Assembly (NCBI GenBank): GCA_963797265.1
Contig: CAWCOY010000003.1
Span: 620,001-684,000, forward strand
DNA length: 64,000 nt
From: DASUPK01 sp963797265
GTDB taxonomy: Bacteria > Actinomycetota > Thermoleophilia > Solirubrobacterales > 70-9
Reading direction: 5' to 3'
In this document: positions 42,859 through 51,159 of the stretch, in pieces
How the letters are laid out: each line of letters begins with the position of its first letter
Position numbering within the stretch: position 1 is the first letter of the stretch
The notes under the pieces: model-generated
The model's input: only the letters and a program-made list of their open reading frames with translations
Told to the model about the DNA's origin: nothing
Database searches by the model: none
Program-made: the position numbers and the translations under genes

Positions 42859-43974
42859 CTACTTAGCCGCGAGCCCAGTGGCGCTCGCAGGTACGCCGCC
42901 GAGCTGATCGGCGGGGGTCAGGCCGCCGTCGCCCGCGACCCGGTAGGCGGCCAGTGAGCCGCTCCCGGGGAGCAGGGCGAGCAGCACGCGGCTGCTGGCC
43001 GACTGGGCGAGATCGGTCGGCCCGCTGCCCGCGCCGGTGGTCGCCGCCAGCTGCTCGAGCAGGTCCAGCGACCCATCCCGGGCGATCTGGTAGCTCGAGA
43101 TCGAGCCGCTGCCGGTGTTGGTCGTGTACGCGAAGCGACCGTTCTTCGTGATCGAGATCCAGCAGGCGGCCGCCTCGTTGTCGGGGACTGACCCGCTGAT
43201 GGTGCTCAGCGCGCCACTCGCGTCGAGAGAGTACGAGGAGACGGCGCTCGCTCCGGCCGCACCTCCGAACGCCTCCGAGACGATCAGGTGGTCGCGCTTG
43301 TCGAAGTCGAAGCCGAACGGAGTGTCGCCCTCCGAAGGCTGCGACTGCGCGGGGCCCGGTGTCCCGTCGGTGCCGAGCGTGAACGTGTCGATCGTGTTCG
43401 TGTCCTTGTTGGTGACCACCAGCACGTCCCCGTCGGGGGAGAACTCGACCTCTGCTGGTCCCGATCCGGCGATCGGCTGAGCGGAGCCCGGAAGAGCGGT
43501 TAAATCGCCGTCACGCGCTCCGCTGAACCCGGTGATCGTCCCGCTCCCCGCGTTGAGTACGTAGAGCAGCCCGCGATGGACCGTGAGGCTTATCGGCTGA
43601 TCTCCGCCGGACGGGACAGTTCCCCTCAGTCGCAAGCCCCTCGGGCGCACCGAGAAGGTCGAGATGCTGTCGCTGCCGGCGTTCACGACGTAGAGGAAGT
43701 GACCGCGCGTAAGCGCCAGCGCCCCCTGGCTGCCGAGACCGGCCCCGGTGCCATTGCCGCCGGTGGCGAACGCTCCTGTCGGCGTCAACGAACCATTGCC
43801 GGACCGAGCGAAGGCGAGGACCTGATTTGCAGATGCGGCGTTGCTCGACGTGTAGACCGCGCTCTTCCCGTGCGCCGCCGTGGGCTTTCCGTGCGCCGCC
43901 GCCGGTCCGGCGGCCGCGGCGAGCGCCGCGAGCGCCAGGGCCGCGGTGAGCGCTGCCCGAATCGTTGTTCTCAT
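42859..43974 (-). CDS. Secreted lactonase-family beta-propeller protein
   Basis: A 371-aa exported protein with a signal peptide (residues 1-~28, LTAALALAALAAAAGPAAAHG). The mature part contains repeated YVVNAGSDSISTFSV, LLYVLNAGSGTITGFS, VLVVTNKDTNTIDTFTLG and FAYTTNTGSGSISSYQIA blades, as in 6-phosphogluconolactonase/YncE-type seven-bladed propellers. No proven enzymatic residues seen, so a binding role is as likely. Stands alone with a hairpin downstream. Confidence 0.85.
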   Translation of the reverse strand: MRTTIRAALTAALALAALAAAAGPAAAHGKPTAAHGKSAVYTSSNAASANQVLAFARSGNGSLTPTGAFATGGNGTGAGLGSQGALALTRGHFLYVVNAGSDSISTFSVRPRGLRLRGTVPSGGDQPISLTVHRGLLYVLNAGSGTITGFSGARDGDLTALPGSAQPIAGSGPAEVEFSPDGDVLVVTNKDTNTIDTFTLGTDGTPGPAQSQPSEGDTPFGFDFDKRDHLIVSEAFGGAAGASAVSSYSLDASGALSTISGSVPDNEAAACWISITKNGRFAYTTNTGSGSISSYQIARDGSLDLLEQLAATTGAGSGPTDLAQSASSRVLLALLPGSGSLAAYRVAGDGGLTPADQLGGVPASATGLAAK

Positions 43975-44072
43975 CGCTGGACCTCCAATTCCTGGTTGGC
44001 CAAATGCCGAGCCAAGCTAGGAAGAGAAGGCTGCGAAACCCTTACGGAAGAGTTACGGCCTGAGAACGGGTG

Positions 44073-44456
44073 CTAGTCCCAGGTGAAGTCCTCGACGATC
44101 TCGGCGTCGCCGGCGGCGCGAGGGCTGAAGGCGAGGATCTCGAGCCCCTGGTCGCCCGCCTCGAAGGTACGAACGACCGAGGGCGCGACCCGGATCGCGT
44201 CGAGCTCCCGGATCTCCTCCACCTCGTCGTCCAGCTTCATCCGGCCGGAGCCCGAGATCACCACGTAGACCTCCTCCGCATCCTTGTGTCGGTGGGCGAT
44301 GGCGTGGCGCTTGCCGGGCTTCACCCTCTGGAGCGAGATCCCGGTCTGCTCGGCATTGAGGTCGCCGTGGGCGAACCGGGCCTCCTGGACCTCGCCTAAG
44401 CCCTGGCTTGCGGCCATGTCCTCGACTTCTTTGAGGTTCTTGATCGTGTAGTCCAT
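44073..44456 (-). CDS. Cupin-domain protein
   Basis: A 127-aa protein from ATG 44456. The double-stranded beta-helix has GKRHAIAHRHKDAEEVYVVI (His ligands HxH and Glu) and GSGRMKLDDEVEEIRELDAI, then RVAPSVVRTFEAGDQGLEIL. Conserved His/Glu suggest a metal site. No specific reaction can be named. Longer frames overlap the divergent DUF1254-type gene upstream and are unlikely. Confidence 0.85.
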   Translation of the reverse strand: MDYTIKNLKEVEDMAASQGLGEVQEARFAHGDLNAEQTGISLQRVKPGKRHAIAHRHKDAEEVYVVISGSGRMKLDDEVEEIRELDAIRVAPSVVRTFEAGDQGLEILAFSPRAAGDAEIVEDFTWD

Positions 44457-44562
44457 GTCGGGGAACCTACCCGGCGGGCGGCCTATTCGTGACTTCGGTG
44501 AACCGCGTCCTCGCGCTCCGCGGCGCCTTTTCCGGCTAGCGCCGCTACCGTGCAGCGGAGGG

Positions 44563-46005
44563 ATGGAGGGAAGGCGGGACTTGAGTTTCCTAGGCGCGAA
44601 ACGGAATCGCATCGCCACCGCTTCGATCGCAGCGACGCTTGCCGCCTGCCTCTTCGCAGTCGTCGCAGCGGATGGTGCCCCGGCTGCCGTGGGTCCCGAC
44701 CAGGCGCGGGCGCTCGGCAAGCAGGCCTACGACTACGGGCTGCCGCTGCTCGAGTTTCTTCGCGTCAGAAACGAGGAGACCAGCGTGCACTGCCCCGATG
44801 GAAGAGGCAACGCACCGGTCAACTCGTTCTCGAACGCTCGCGGCTTCGCGACGGCGTCCGATCGCACGGTGGTCGCGCCCAACACGGACACCCTCTACTC
44901 CATTGCTCATCTCGATCTCGCCCGTGGGCCGATCGTGCTTCGGCACCCGGACATGCGCAAGCGCTACTACAGCTTCGAGCTTCTCGACCCGTACACGAAC
45001 GTGATCGACATCCCGGGCGCCCGGGAGGATGGCGGGCGCGCTGGCAGCTTCGTGATCAGCTGGAAACACCGCAGGGGCAAGCGCAGCCTTCCCACCGAGG
45101 CGAGGCTGATCAAGTCGAAATACAGGCGGGTCTGGGTGATCGGGCGGACGCTTGCGACCGGCCCCGCGGACCAGCGAAAGGCGCGGAAGCTGATGCGGCA
45201 GTACCGGCTGGAGCGCCTGGGCGGGAAGAAGCGGAAGTTCCCCCGGGGATGCCGGCCGGGCGCGCCCGCCAAATATCCAACCCCCACCGACGGTCCGGGA
45301 TTCATCTCCGCGCTCAACCGAGCGCTCAAGAAGAACCCGCCTCCGAAGCGCGACGTGCCCCTACTCTCACAGCTCGCTCCCCTGGGAGTCGGGCCCGGGC
45401 TGTCGCCGGAGACGGCGGGACTTGCTCCCGACGTGCTCTCGGCGTTGTATGACGGCGTTGCCCAGGAGGCCGCCTCGCTGCCCACGGCGACTCGGCTCAA
45501 CATTCTCACCCAGGCCCGGCAGACCGCCGGCTGGCTTCTACCGGCGTCGGATATCGGCCGCTACGGGACGGACTACCTGTTCCGAGCGCAGATCGCCGTG
45601 GTCGGCCTGGGGGCCAACACCCCGAACGAGGCGATCTACCCGACCGGCGTCACCGACGGTGCCGGCGCCCTCTATGACGGCGGCCATCAGTACCGCCTCA
45701 CGTTCCCTCCCGGCCAGCAGCCGCCAACGAAGTACTTCTGGTCGGTGACGATGTACGACAGCGCCGGCTACCTGGTCGCCAACCCGATCGGGCGCTATTC
45801 GGTCGGGCCGACCCACCCGCCACTGGTCAAGCGGCCCGACGGCTCCATCGTGATCGCGATCCAGCACGACGCCCCGGCCGAGGGCGACGTCAACTGGCTC
45901 CCCGCGCCGGCCGGGGCGTTCCGGCTCAACCTCAGGCTCTATGGGCCGAGCGTCGCCGCGCGAACCGGGGCATGGCGTCCGCCCGGGGTGGTCCGGGTGG
46001 GCTAG
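44563..46005 (+). CDS. Exported DUF1254/DUF1214-domain protein
   Basis: A ~480-aa protein. I take ATG 44563 as start; TTG 44581 is an alternative. The signal-type segment is IATASIAATLAACLFAVVAA, then GKQAYDYGLPLLEFLRVRNE, and VAPNTDTLYSIAHLDLARGP (DUF1254 core), then YYSFELLDPYTNVIDIPG. The second half has NAIYPTGVTD-like GANTPNEAIYPTGVTDGAGA and YFWSVTMYDSAGYLVANPIG (DUF1214 core) with RYSVGPTHPP. These two domains occur together in many exported proteins whose function is not known. Overlaps the sigma-factor stop by 4 bp. Confidence 0.88.
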   Translation: MEGRRDLSFLGAKRNRIATASIAATLAACLFAVVAADGAPAAVGPDQARALGKQAYDYGLPLLEFLRVRNEETSVHCPDGRGNAPVNSFSNARGFATASDRTVVAPNTDTLYSIAHLDLARGPIVLRHPDMRKRYYSFELLDPYTNVIDIPGAREDGGRAGSFVISWKHRRGKRSLPTEARLIKSKYRRVWVIGRTLATGPADQRKARKLMRQYRLERLGGKKRKFPRGCRPGAPAKYPTPTDGPGFISALNRALKKNPPPKRDVPLLSQLAPLGVGPGLSPETAGLAPDVLSALYDGVAQEAASLPTATRLNILTQARQTAGWLLPASDIGRYGTDYLFRAQIAVVGLGANTPNEAIYPTGVTDGAGALYDGGHQYRLTFPPGQQPPTKYFWSVTMYDSAGYLVANPIGRYSVGPTHPPLVKRPDGSIVIAIQHDAPAEGDVNWLPAPAGAFRLNLRLYGPSVAARTGAWRPPGVVRVG

Positions 46006-47084
46006 GCCGCTTCGCGCATCGCCTCGACCTCGCGGGCCTCGGCGAGGCGGCTGAGCCCCTTCTCCTCGAGCTTCTTCACCTCACTCGGCTTCAGCTCGAG
46101 CCGGCGGGAAGCCTCGCGCAGCGGGGTCGGTTCATCGCCGTTGATCCCGTAGCGCAGCTGGATCACCTTGCGCTCGTTCTCGGGGAGGTCCTGGACGGCA
46201 CGCCTGATCGCCTGATCGCGGAAGCTCAGCGCGACCTCCTCGGATGGTCCGACGCGCTCGTCCCGGACGAACTCGCCCATCGACGAGCCGTCCTCCTCGC
46301 CGACCGGCCGGTCGAGGCTCGTCACCACCCGGGTCAGGTCGCGGATCTCCTCGACCTGAGCCGGTTCCAGCTCGGCCTCCTTGGCGATCTCCTCAGTTGT
46401 CGGGTCGCGACCGAGCTTGGTGGCCAGCTCGCGCTCGATCCGCATCACCTTGCGCTCGCGCTGGGCGACCTGGTTCGGGACGCGGATGGTCCGCTCCTTG
46501 GATTCCAGCGCGCGCTGGATCGCCTGGCGGATCCAGAAGGTCGCGTAGGTCGAGAACTTGTAGCCCTTGCGCCAATCGAACTTCTCGGAGGCGCGGATCA
46601 GGCCGAGGATGCCCTCCTGGATCAGATCGAGCAAGTTGAGGTCCTGGCGCATGTAGCGGCGGGCGTTCGAGACGACCAGCCTGAGGTTCGAGTTGATCAG
46701 GCGTTCCTTGGCCTCGAGATCGCCGCGCTCGATCCGCTGGGCGAGCTCGATCTCGTCCTCCTTGGTGAGCAGGGGATAGCGCCGCATCTCGTTGAAGAAG
46801 AGCTGCAGGGCGTCCGTGGTCTGCTCGGCGAGCTCGCCGTTCTTGTACCCCGCGGGCTCCTCGGCGTCGCGGCCGCAGTCGTCCTCGATCGAGAGCCCGG
46901 CGCTCTCGATGCGCTCATGCACGAGATCGGCTTCTCCCTCGGAGAGGTTCAGTTCCTGGACCAACGAGTCGACCTCCGAGAGTTCGACGCACTCCGCCGG
47001 GCGCCCGGCCTCGATCAGGGTTCGGACGCGCTCCTCGACGGGTGGGTCGAGCTCGACTGCTGTCGGGTTCATTTCCTCCGGCAT
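46002..47084 (-). CDS. RNA polymerase sigma-70 family factor (RpoD/SigA group)
   Basis: A 360-aa protein. Region 1.2-2 includes FFNEMRRYPLLTKEDEIELA, NSNLRLVVSNARRYMRQDLN and LLDLIQEGILGLIRASEKFD, then KFSTYATFWIRQAIQRALES (regions 2.3-2.4), VPNQVAQRERK (region 3). Region 4 is RAVQDLPENERKVIQLRYGI and, in place of the usual TLEEVGxxxGVTRERIRQIE helix, TPLREASRRLELKPSEVKKL. The divergent 4.2 helix suggests a group 2/3 factor with its own -35 choice, not the housekeeping one. A TATAGA ~10 bp before ATG may be its -10. It is divergent from the MMPL gene. Confidence 0.92.
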   Translation of the reverse strand: MPEEMNPTAVELDPPVEERVRTLIEAGRPAECVELSEVDSLVQELNLSEGEADLVHERIESAGLSIEDDCGRDAEEPAGYKNGELAEQTTDALQLFFNEMRRYPLLTKEDEIELAQRIERGDLEAKERLINSNLRLVVSNARRYMRQDLNLLDLIQEGILGLIRASEKFDWRKGYKFSTYATFWIRQAIQRALESKERTIRVPNQVAQRERKVMRIERELATKLGRDPTTEEIAKEAELEPAQVEEIRDLTRVVTSLDRPVGEEDGSSMGEFVRDERVGPSEEVALSFRDQAIRRAVQDLPENERKVIQLRYGINGDEPTPLREASRRLELKPSEVKKLEEKGLSRLAEAREVEAMREAA

Positions 47085-47222
47085 TGGTTGCCCTCTATAC
47101 AGGGTCGCAAACGAGTCCAGCCGCCGCCACCATGAACCGCTGAATCGGCTTCGCTAGTGTGCGCAATCGCGTTCTCAGGGTGACGCGGACCGGCATGAAG
47201 CTGGCGCCGACAAGGAGGTCCG

Positions 47223-49397
47223 TTGAGAAAGGTCGCAAGCATCGTCACGGGTCGCCGCAGCAAGTGGGTGATCCTCGTCGTCTGGATCGTCGCGGTCTTT
47301 GCGGTGTTTCCGCTCGGCTCGAAGCTCTCCGACAAGACGACCGACGACACCCAGTCCTTCCTGCCCGCGAGCGCGGAGTCGACGAAGGTCGTGAAGAGCC
47401 TCGATCAGGACTTCGATCAGGGTGAGACCGATGATGCGATCGTCGTCTACCAGCGCGACGGCGGGCTCACTGCGGCGGATCAGCAGAAGATCAGCGCTGA
47501 CGCACAGAAGATCCAGGCGGCCGGGCCAGACAAGATTCGCCTCGTCGGGACCCCGCAGATCCCGTTCACGCCGGGCGCCCCGCCAGGCCTCGTCTCCGAG
47601 AACGGGGACGTCGCCACCGCCGTCTACTCGACCCCCACCGACTTCGAGAACGAGAGCGACTGGGGGCAGGCGATTCGCGACATCACCCACGCCGACACGG
47701 CCGGGATGCAGGTGTACGTCACCGGCGGGGTCGGCTTCTCCACCGATGCCCACGACGTCTTCGAGAACCTCGACGCCAAGCTGCTCATCTCCACCGTTGT
47801 GCTGGTGCTCGTCCTGCTGGGCGCGATCTATCGCTCGGTGCTGGTCGCCCTCACCCCGCTGATCGTCGTCTTCTTCGCCTACACGCTCGCGCAGGCATTC
47901 GTCTATCTGCTCGCCGAGTCGGGCGCCACGGTGTCAACCAACGCGACCTCGATCCTGATCGTGCTGATGTTCGGCGTCGGGACCGACTACTGCCTATTAC
48001 TGGTCTCTCGCTACCGCGAGGAGCTCCGGCGGATCGAGGACAAGCACGAGGCCATGGCGAGGGCGGTCAGGCGCGCGGGGCCGGCGATCCTCGCCAGCGG
48101 CATGACCGTCGCGCTCGCGATGTTGGTGCTGGCTCTCGCCGACAACAAGGGGACCAGCTCTCTCGGGCCGGTGTTCGCGATCGGGGTGGCTTGCGCCTTG
48201 ATGGCGGGCCTGACGCTGCTGCCCACGCTGCTCACGATCTTCGGTCGCCGAGGGTTCTGGCCCCGTCGCAGCGTGGTGGCCTACGACCCGGCTCATGCCG
48301 AGCGGGTGAGCGGGGGGCTGTGGCGACGCTTCGGCGACCGGGTGCTGCAGCGACCGGCGCGCGCGCTGATCGTCACCGGCGCGATCTTCATCGCCGGTGC
48401 GTTTGGGCTGCTCGCCTACAAGGTCGATTACTCGACCACGAGCTTCTTCAAGCACTCGGTGGAGGCCGTCGAGGGGTTCGACGTGATGAGGGGAGCGTTC
48501 CCCGCGGGCACGCTGGCGCCGACGACCGTCCTCGTGGAAAGCAATGCCGGGCCCGTCAACCAGACGCAGATATCAACGACCGAGAACAAGCTCCGCACGG
48601 TCGACGGTGTGGCCACTGCCGCCGACAACGGGATCCGATCGACAAACGGGCGGATCGCTCAAGTCGATGTCGTGCTCAGCAAGGACCCGCTCAACAAGTC
48701 CGCGCTCGACATCGTTCCCATGATGCGGCACGCGGTCGAGGACGTCCCCGGCGCGACCGTGCTGGTGGGGGGCACCAGCGCTATCAACTTCGATGTCGAC
48801 GAGGCCAACCAGCACGACCTCGAGATCATCGCCCCGCTCGCGCTGCTGGTGATGGCCGTGATCCTCGCAATCCTGCTCCAGGCGCTGGTCGCGCCGCTCG
48901 TCTTGCTCGCGAGCGTCGTGCTCTCGTTCGCCTGCACCCTCGGGGTCTCGATCCTCTTCATCCGCTACGTCGTTGGCGACGCCGGCTTCGACTCCTCGAT
49001 CCCGATCTTCGCTTTCATCTTCCTGGTCGCGCTGGGGATCGACTACACGATCTTCCTGATGGCCCGCGTGCGCGAGGAGGCCCGTAGGCACGGCACCCGC
49101 GAGGGCATGCTGCGCGCCCTCTCGGCCACCGGCCCGGTGATCACGAGCGCCGGGGTGATCCTCGCCGGCACCTTCTCCGTGCTGATGACGCTCCCGGTGA
49201 GCTTCACCTTCGACCTCGGATTCATGGTCGCGCTGGGGATCCTGCTTGACACCTTCATTGTCCGGACGATCATGGTGCCGGCGGCCGTCGAGGTGATCGG
49301 CGACAAGATCTGGTGGCCCTCCACCGCTCGCGCCGGTGGCCGCCTCCGCGAGGAGACCGGGGAGCACGTCGTCCCCGAGCCCGCCGAGGCGGGTTGA
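47223..49397 (+). CDS. MMPL-family (RND) transporter
   Basis: A 724-aa protein from TTG 47223 with AAGGAGG 4 nt upstream. Two repeats of the RND fold, each with a lone helix, an extracytoplasmic loop and five helices. The first half has ATSILIVLMFGVGTDYCLLL and VSRYREELRRIED, the second FIFLVALGIDYTIFLMARVR. GTDY and GIDY are the proton-relay signatures. It resembles actinobacterial MMPL proteins that export lipids or drugs. No adjacent regulator on the same strand; the divergent gene is the sigma factor. Confidence 0.92.
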   Translation: MRKVASIVTGRRSKWVILVVWIVAVFAVFPLGSKLSDKTTDDTQSFLPASAESTKVVKSLDQDFDQGETDDAIVVYQRDGGLTAADQQKISADAQKIQAAGPDKIRLVGTPQIPFTPGAPPGLVSENGDVATAVYSTPTDFENESDWGQAIRDITHADTAGMQVYVTGGVGFSTDAHDVFENLDAKLLISTVVLVLVLLGAIYRSVLVALTPLIVVFFAYTLAQAFVYLLAESGATVSTNATSILIVLMFGVGTDYCLLLVSRYREELRRIEDKHEAMARAVRRAGPAILASGMTVALAMLVLALADNKGTSSLGPVFAIGVACALMAGLTLLPTLLTIFGRRGFWPRRSVVAYDPAHAERVSGGLWRRFGDRVLQRPARALIVTGAIFIAGAFGLLAYKVDYSTTSFFKHSVEAVEGFDVMRGAFPAGTLAPTTVLVESNAGPVNQTQISTTENKLRTVDGVATAADNGIRSTNGRIAQVDVVLSKDPLNKSALDIVPMMRHAVEDVPGATVLVGGTSAINFDVDEANQHDLEIIAPLALLVMAVILAILLQALVAPLVLLASVVLSFACTLGVSILFIRYVVGDAGFDSSIPIFAFIFLVALGIDYTIFLMARVREEARRHGTREGMLRALSATGPVITSAGVILAGTFSVLMTLPVSFTFDLGFMVALGILLDTFIVRTIMVPAAVEVIGDKIWWPSTARAGGRLREETGEHVVPEPAEAG

Positions 49398-49401
49398 GGA
49401 C

Positions 49402-50208
49402 CTAGCGGCCCTTCCAGATCGGCTTGCGCCTCTCCGCGAAGGCGGCGACGCCCTCGCGGAAGTCCTCGGAGCGGAAGCACGACTCGCGCAGCTCGATCAG
49501 CTCGCGCTCCTGCTCCGGCGTCAACCGTGCATAGGAGTTGAGGGTGTCGATTGCGTGCTTGTTGCCCCGCATCGAGAGCGGCGCGTTCGCGGCGATCTCC
49601 GCGGCGAGCTCGACGGCGGCGGACTCGACGTCATCGTCGCCCATGACCTGATTCACCAGGCCGATCTCCTCCGCCCGCTCGGCGGTCACGTTGTCCCCGG
49701 TCAGGAAGAGCTCCTTGGTGCGGGGCACCCCGATGGCGTCGATGAACCGCTGCAGCCCGGTGTGGCCGTAGATCAGACCCAGCTTCGCGGGCGGCATGCC
49801 GAGCTTGGCGCCGTGGGCGCAGATTCGCAGGTCGCAGCACAGCGTCAGCTCGAGCGCTCCCCCGAGTGCGTGGCCGTTGATCGCGCAGAGCACCGGCCAG
49901 GGGTGCGCGGCCACGGCGTCCAGCCCTCGCGCGAATGGGTGCGCGACGAGTGACTCCGCCTCTGTCTCGAACTCGTCCTCGGAGAATCCACCGATGTCGT
50001 AGCCGGCGGAGAAGATGCCGCCGGCGCCCGTGAGGACCACGCAGCGCACCTCAATGCCGCGGTCGAGGGAGGGCATTGCCTCGGCGATCGCGTTCAGGGT
50101 CTCGTGGTCGAGCGCGTTCCGCGAGTCAGGGCGGTCGAGCGTGAGGCGCGCGACCGCCTCCGCGGGTTCGTCGAGGAGCAGCTTGCCCCCCGCTAGTTCC
50201 TCCGCCAT
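49402..50208 (-). CDS. Enoyl-CoA hydratase/isomerase family protein
   Basis: A 268-aa crotonase-fold protein. ARLTLDRPDSRNALDHETLN, AGGIFSAGYDIGGFSEDEFE, INGHALGGALELTLCCDLRI (oxyanion hole GG) and KLGLIYGHTGLQRFIDAIG, with FREGVAAFAERRKPIWKGR at the end. Catalytic Glu positions fit hydratase or isomerase equally. It lies 9 bp after the biotin carrier gene and probably shares its promoter. Confidence 0.93.
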   Translation of the reverse strand: MAEELAGGKLLLDEPAEAVARLTLDRPDSRNALDHETLNAIAEAMPSLDRGIEVRCVVLTGAGGIFSAGYDIGGFSEDEFETEAESLVAHPFARGLDAVAAHPWPVLCAINGHALGGALELTLCCDLRICAHGAKLGMPPAKLGLIYGHTGLQRFIDAIGVPRTKELFLTGDNVTAERAEEIGLVNQVMGDDDVESAAVELAAEIAANAPLSMRGNKHAIDTLNSYARLTPEQERELIELRESCFRSEDFREGVAAFAERRKPIWKGR

Positions 50209-50217
50209 GTGGGGACG

Positions 50218-50430
50218 TTATTCGAGGACGACCAGGACGTCGCCCTCGGAGACCGACTGGCCCTCCTCGACGCGGATCTCGGCGACCTTGCCCGGGTCCT
50301 CGGCCTCGACCGGCATCTCCATCTTCATCGACTCGAGGATGACGACCGTATCGCCGTCATCGACCTGGTCGCCGACCGCGACCTCGATCTTCCAGACGGT
50401 TCCGGTGATGTGGGCCTCCACGTCCGCCAT
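50218..50430 (-). CDS. Small biotin/lipoyl carrier protein (TB7.3-like)
   Basis: A 70-aa protein from ATG 50430. The whole sequence is one biotinyl domain: EAHITGTVWKIEVAVGDQVD, DTVVILESMKMEMPVEAED (Lys36 in MKM is the attachment site), VAEIRVEEGQSVSEGDVLVV. It resembles the stand-alone actinobacterial biotinylated protein TB7.3. It would need BirA and a carboxylase or transferase partner, none of which is in the window. Upstream of the enoyl-CoA hydratase gene, hence perhaps in acyl-CoA metabolism. Confidence 0.93.
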   Translation of the reverse strand: MADVEAHITGTVWKIEVAVGDQVDDGDTVVILESMKMEMPVEAEDPGKVAEIRVEEGQSVSEGDVLVVLE

Positions 50431-50457
50431 GCGCGGCGGGGACAATATCCGGCAGTG

Positions 50458-51147
50458 ATGCGGGAAAGCGCGGCGGGGCGAGTGGCGATCGTGGCGGCTC
50501 GGAACGAGGGCGAGAGGATCGGCGCGACTCTCGACGCCCTCGCGGGGGCGCTTCCGGGCACCCGGCTGCTGGTCGCCGACGACGCCTCCACCGACGGAAC
50601 CACCGAGATCGCGATGCGCCAGGGGGCGTGGGTCGTGAGCCGGGGGCGGCCGCACGGTAAGGGCGCGAACGTGACGGCGGCCGCGCAGGCGGCGGTCGGC
50701 GAGTTCGGGGACGACGCGACGGTTGTTCTCTCCGACGCGGACCTCGGCGAGAGCGCCGGCAGGCTGGTCCCGTTGGTCGAGGCGGTCGAGCAGGGGGAGT
50801 GCGACCTGGCGGTGGCGGCGTTCGCGGATCCGCAGGGCGGAGGCCTCGGACTCACGCTGGGCCACGCGCGGAGAGCGGTCGAGCGCCTCTGCGGCACGCG
50901 CCTGGCGGCGCCCCTCTCGGGTCAGCGGGCGATGCGCATCTCGACGCTTCGCGCACTTCTGCCCTTCGCGGACGGCTGGGGGCTCGAGACCGGCATGACG
51001 ATCGATGCGGTCCGGGCCGGCTACCGCGTCGAGGAGTTCGAGCTGCAGCTTGAGCACCGATCCACCGGTCGCACCCCCGCCGACTTCCTGCACCGCGCCC
51101 GCCAGCTGCGCGACATCCGCCGGGCCGCGCGGGCGCGTGCCAGATAG
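50458..51147 (+). CDS. Family 2 glycosyltransferase
   Basis: A 229-aa protein from ATG 50458 (GTG 50455 also possible). The GT-A fold: VAIVAARNEGERIGATLDAL, LLVADDASTDGTTEIAMRQG (DDASTDGT), VVSRGRPHGKGANV, VVLSDADLGES (DxD-like), then QRAMRISTLRALLPF and GWGLETGMTIDAVRAGYR. It could glycosylate a lipid or sugar-phosphate acceptor; acceptor unknown. It is divergent from the biotin carrier and followed by glpK after 12 bp. Confidence 0.88.
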   Translation: MRESAAGRVAIVAARNEGERIGATLDALAGALPGTRLLVADDASTDGTTEIAMRQGAWVVSRGRPHGKGANVTAAAQAAVGEFGDDATVVLSDADLGESAGRLVPLVEAVEQGECDLAVAAFADPQGGGLGLTLGHARRAVERLCGTRLAAPLSGQRAMRISTLRALLPFADGWGLETGMTIDAVRAGYRVEEFELQLEHRSTGRTPADFLHRARQLRDIRRAARARAR

Positions 51148-51159
51148 CGTCCCGGCCCG

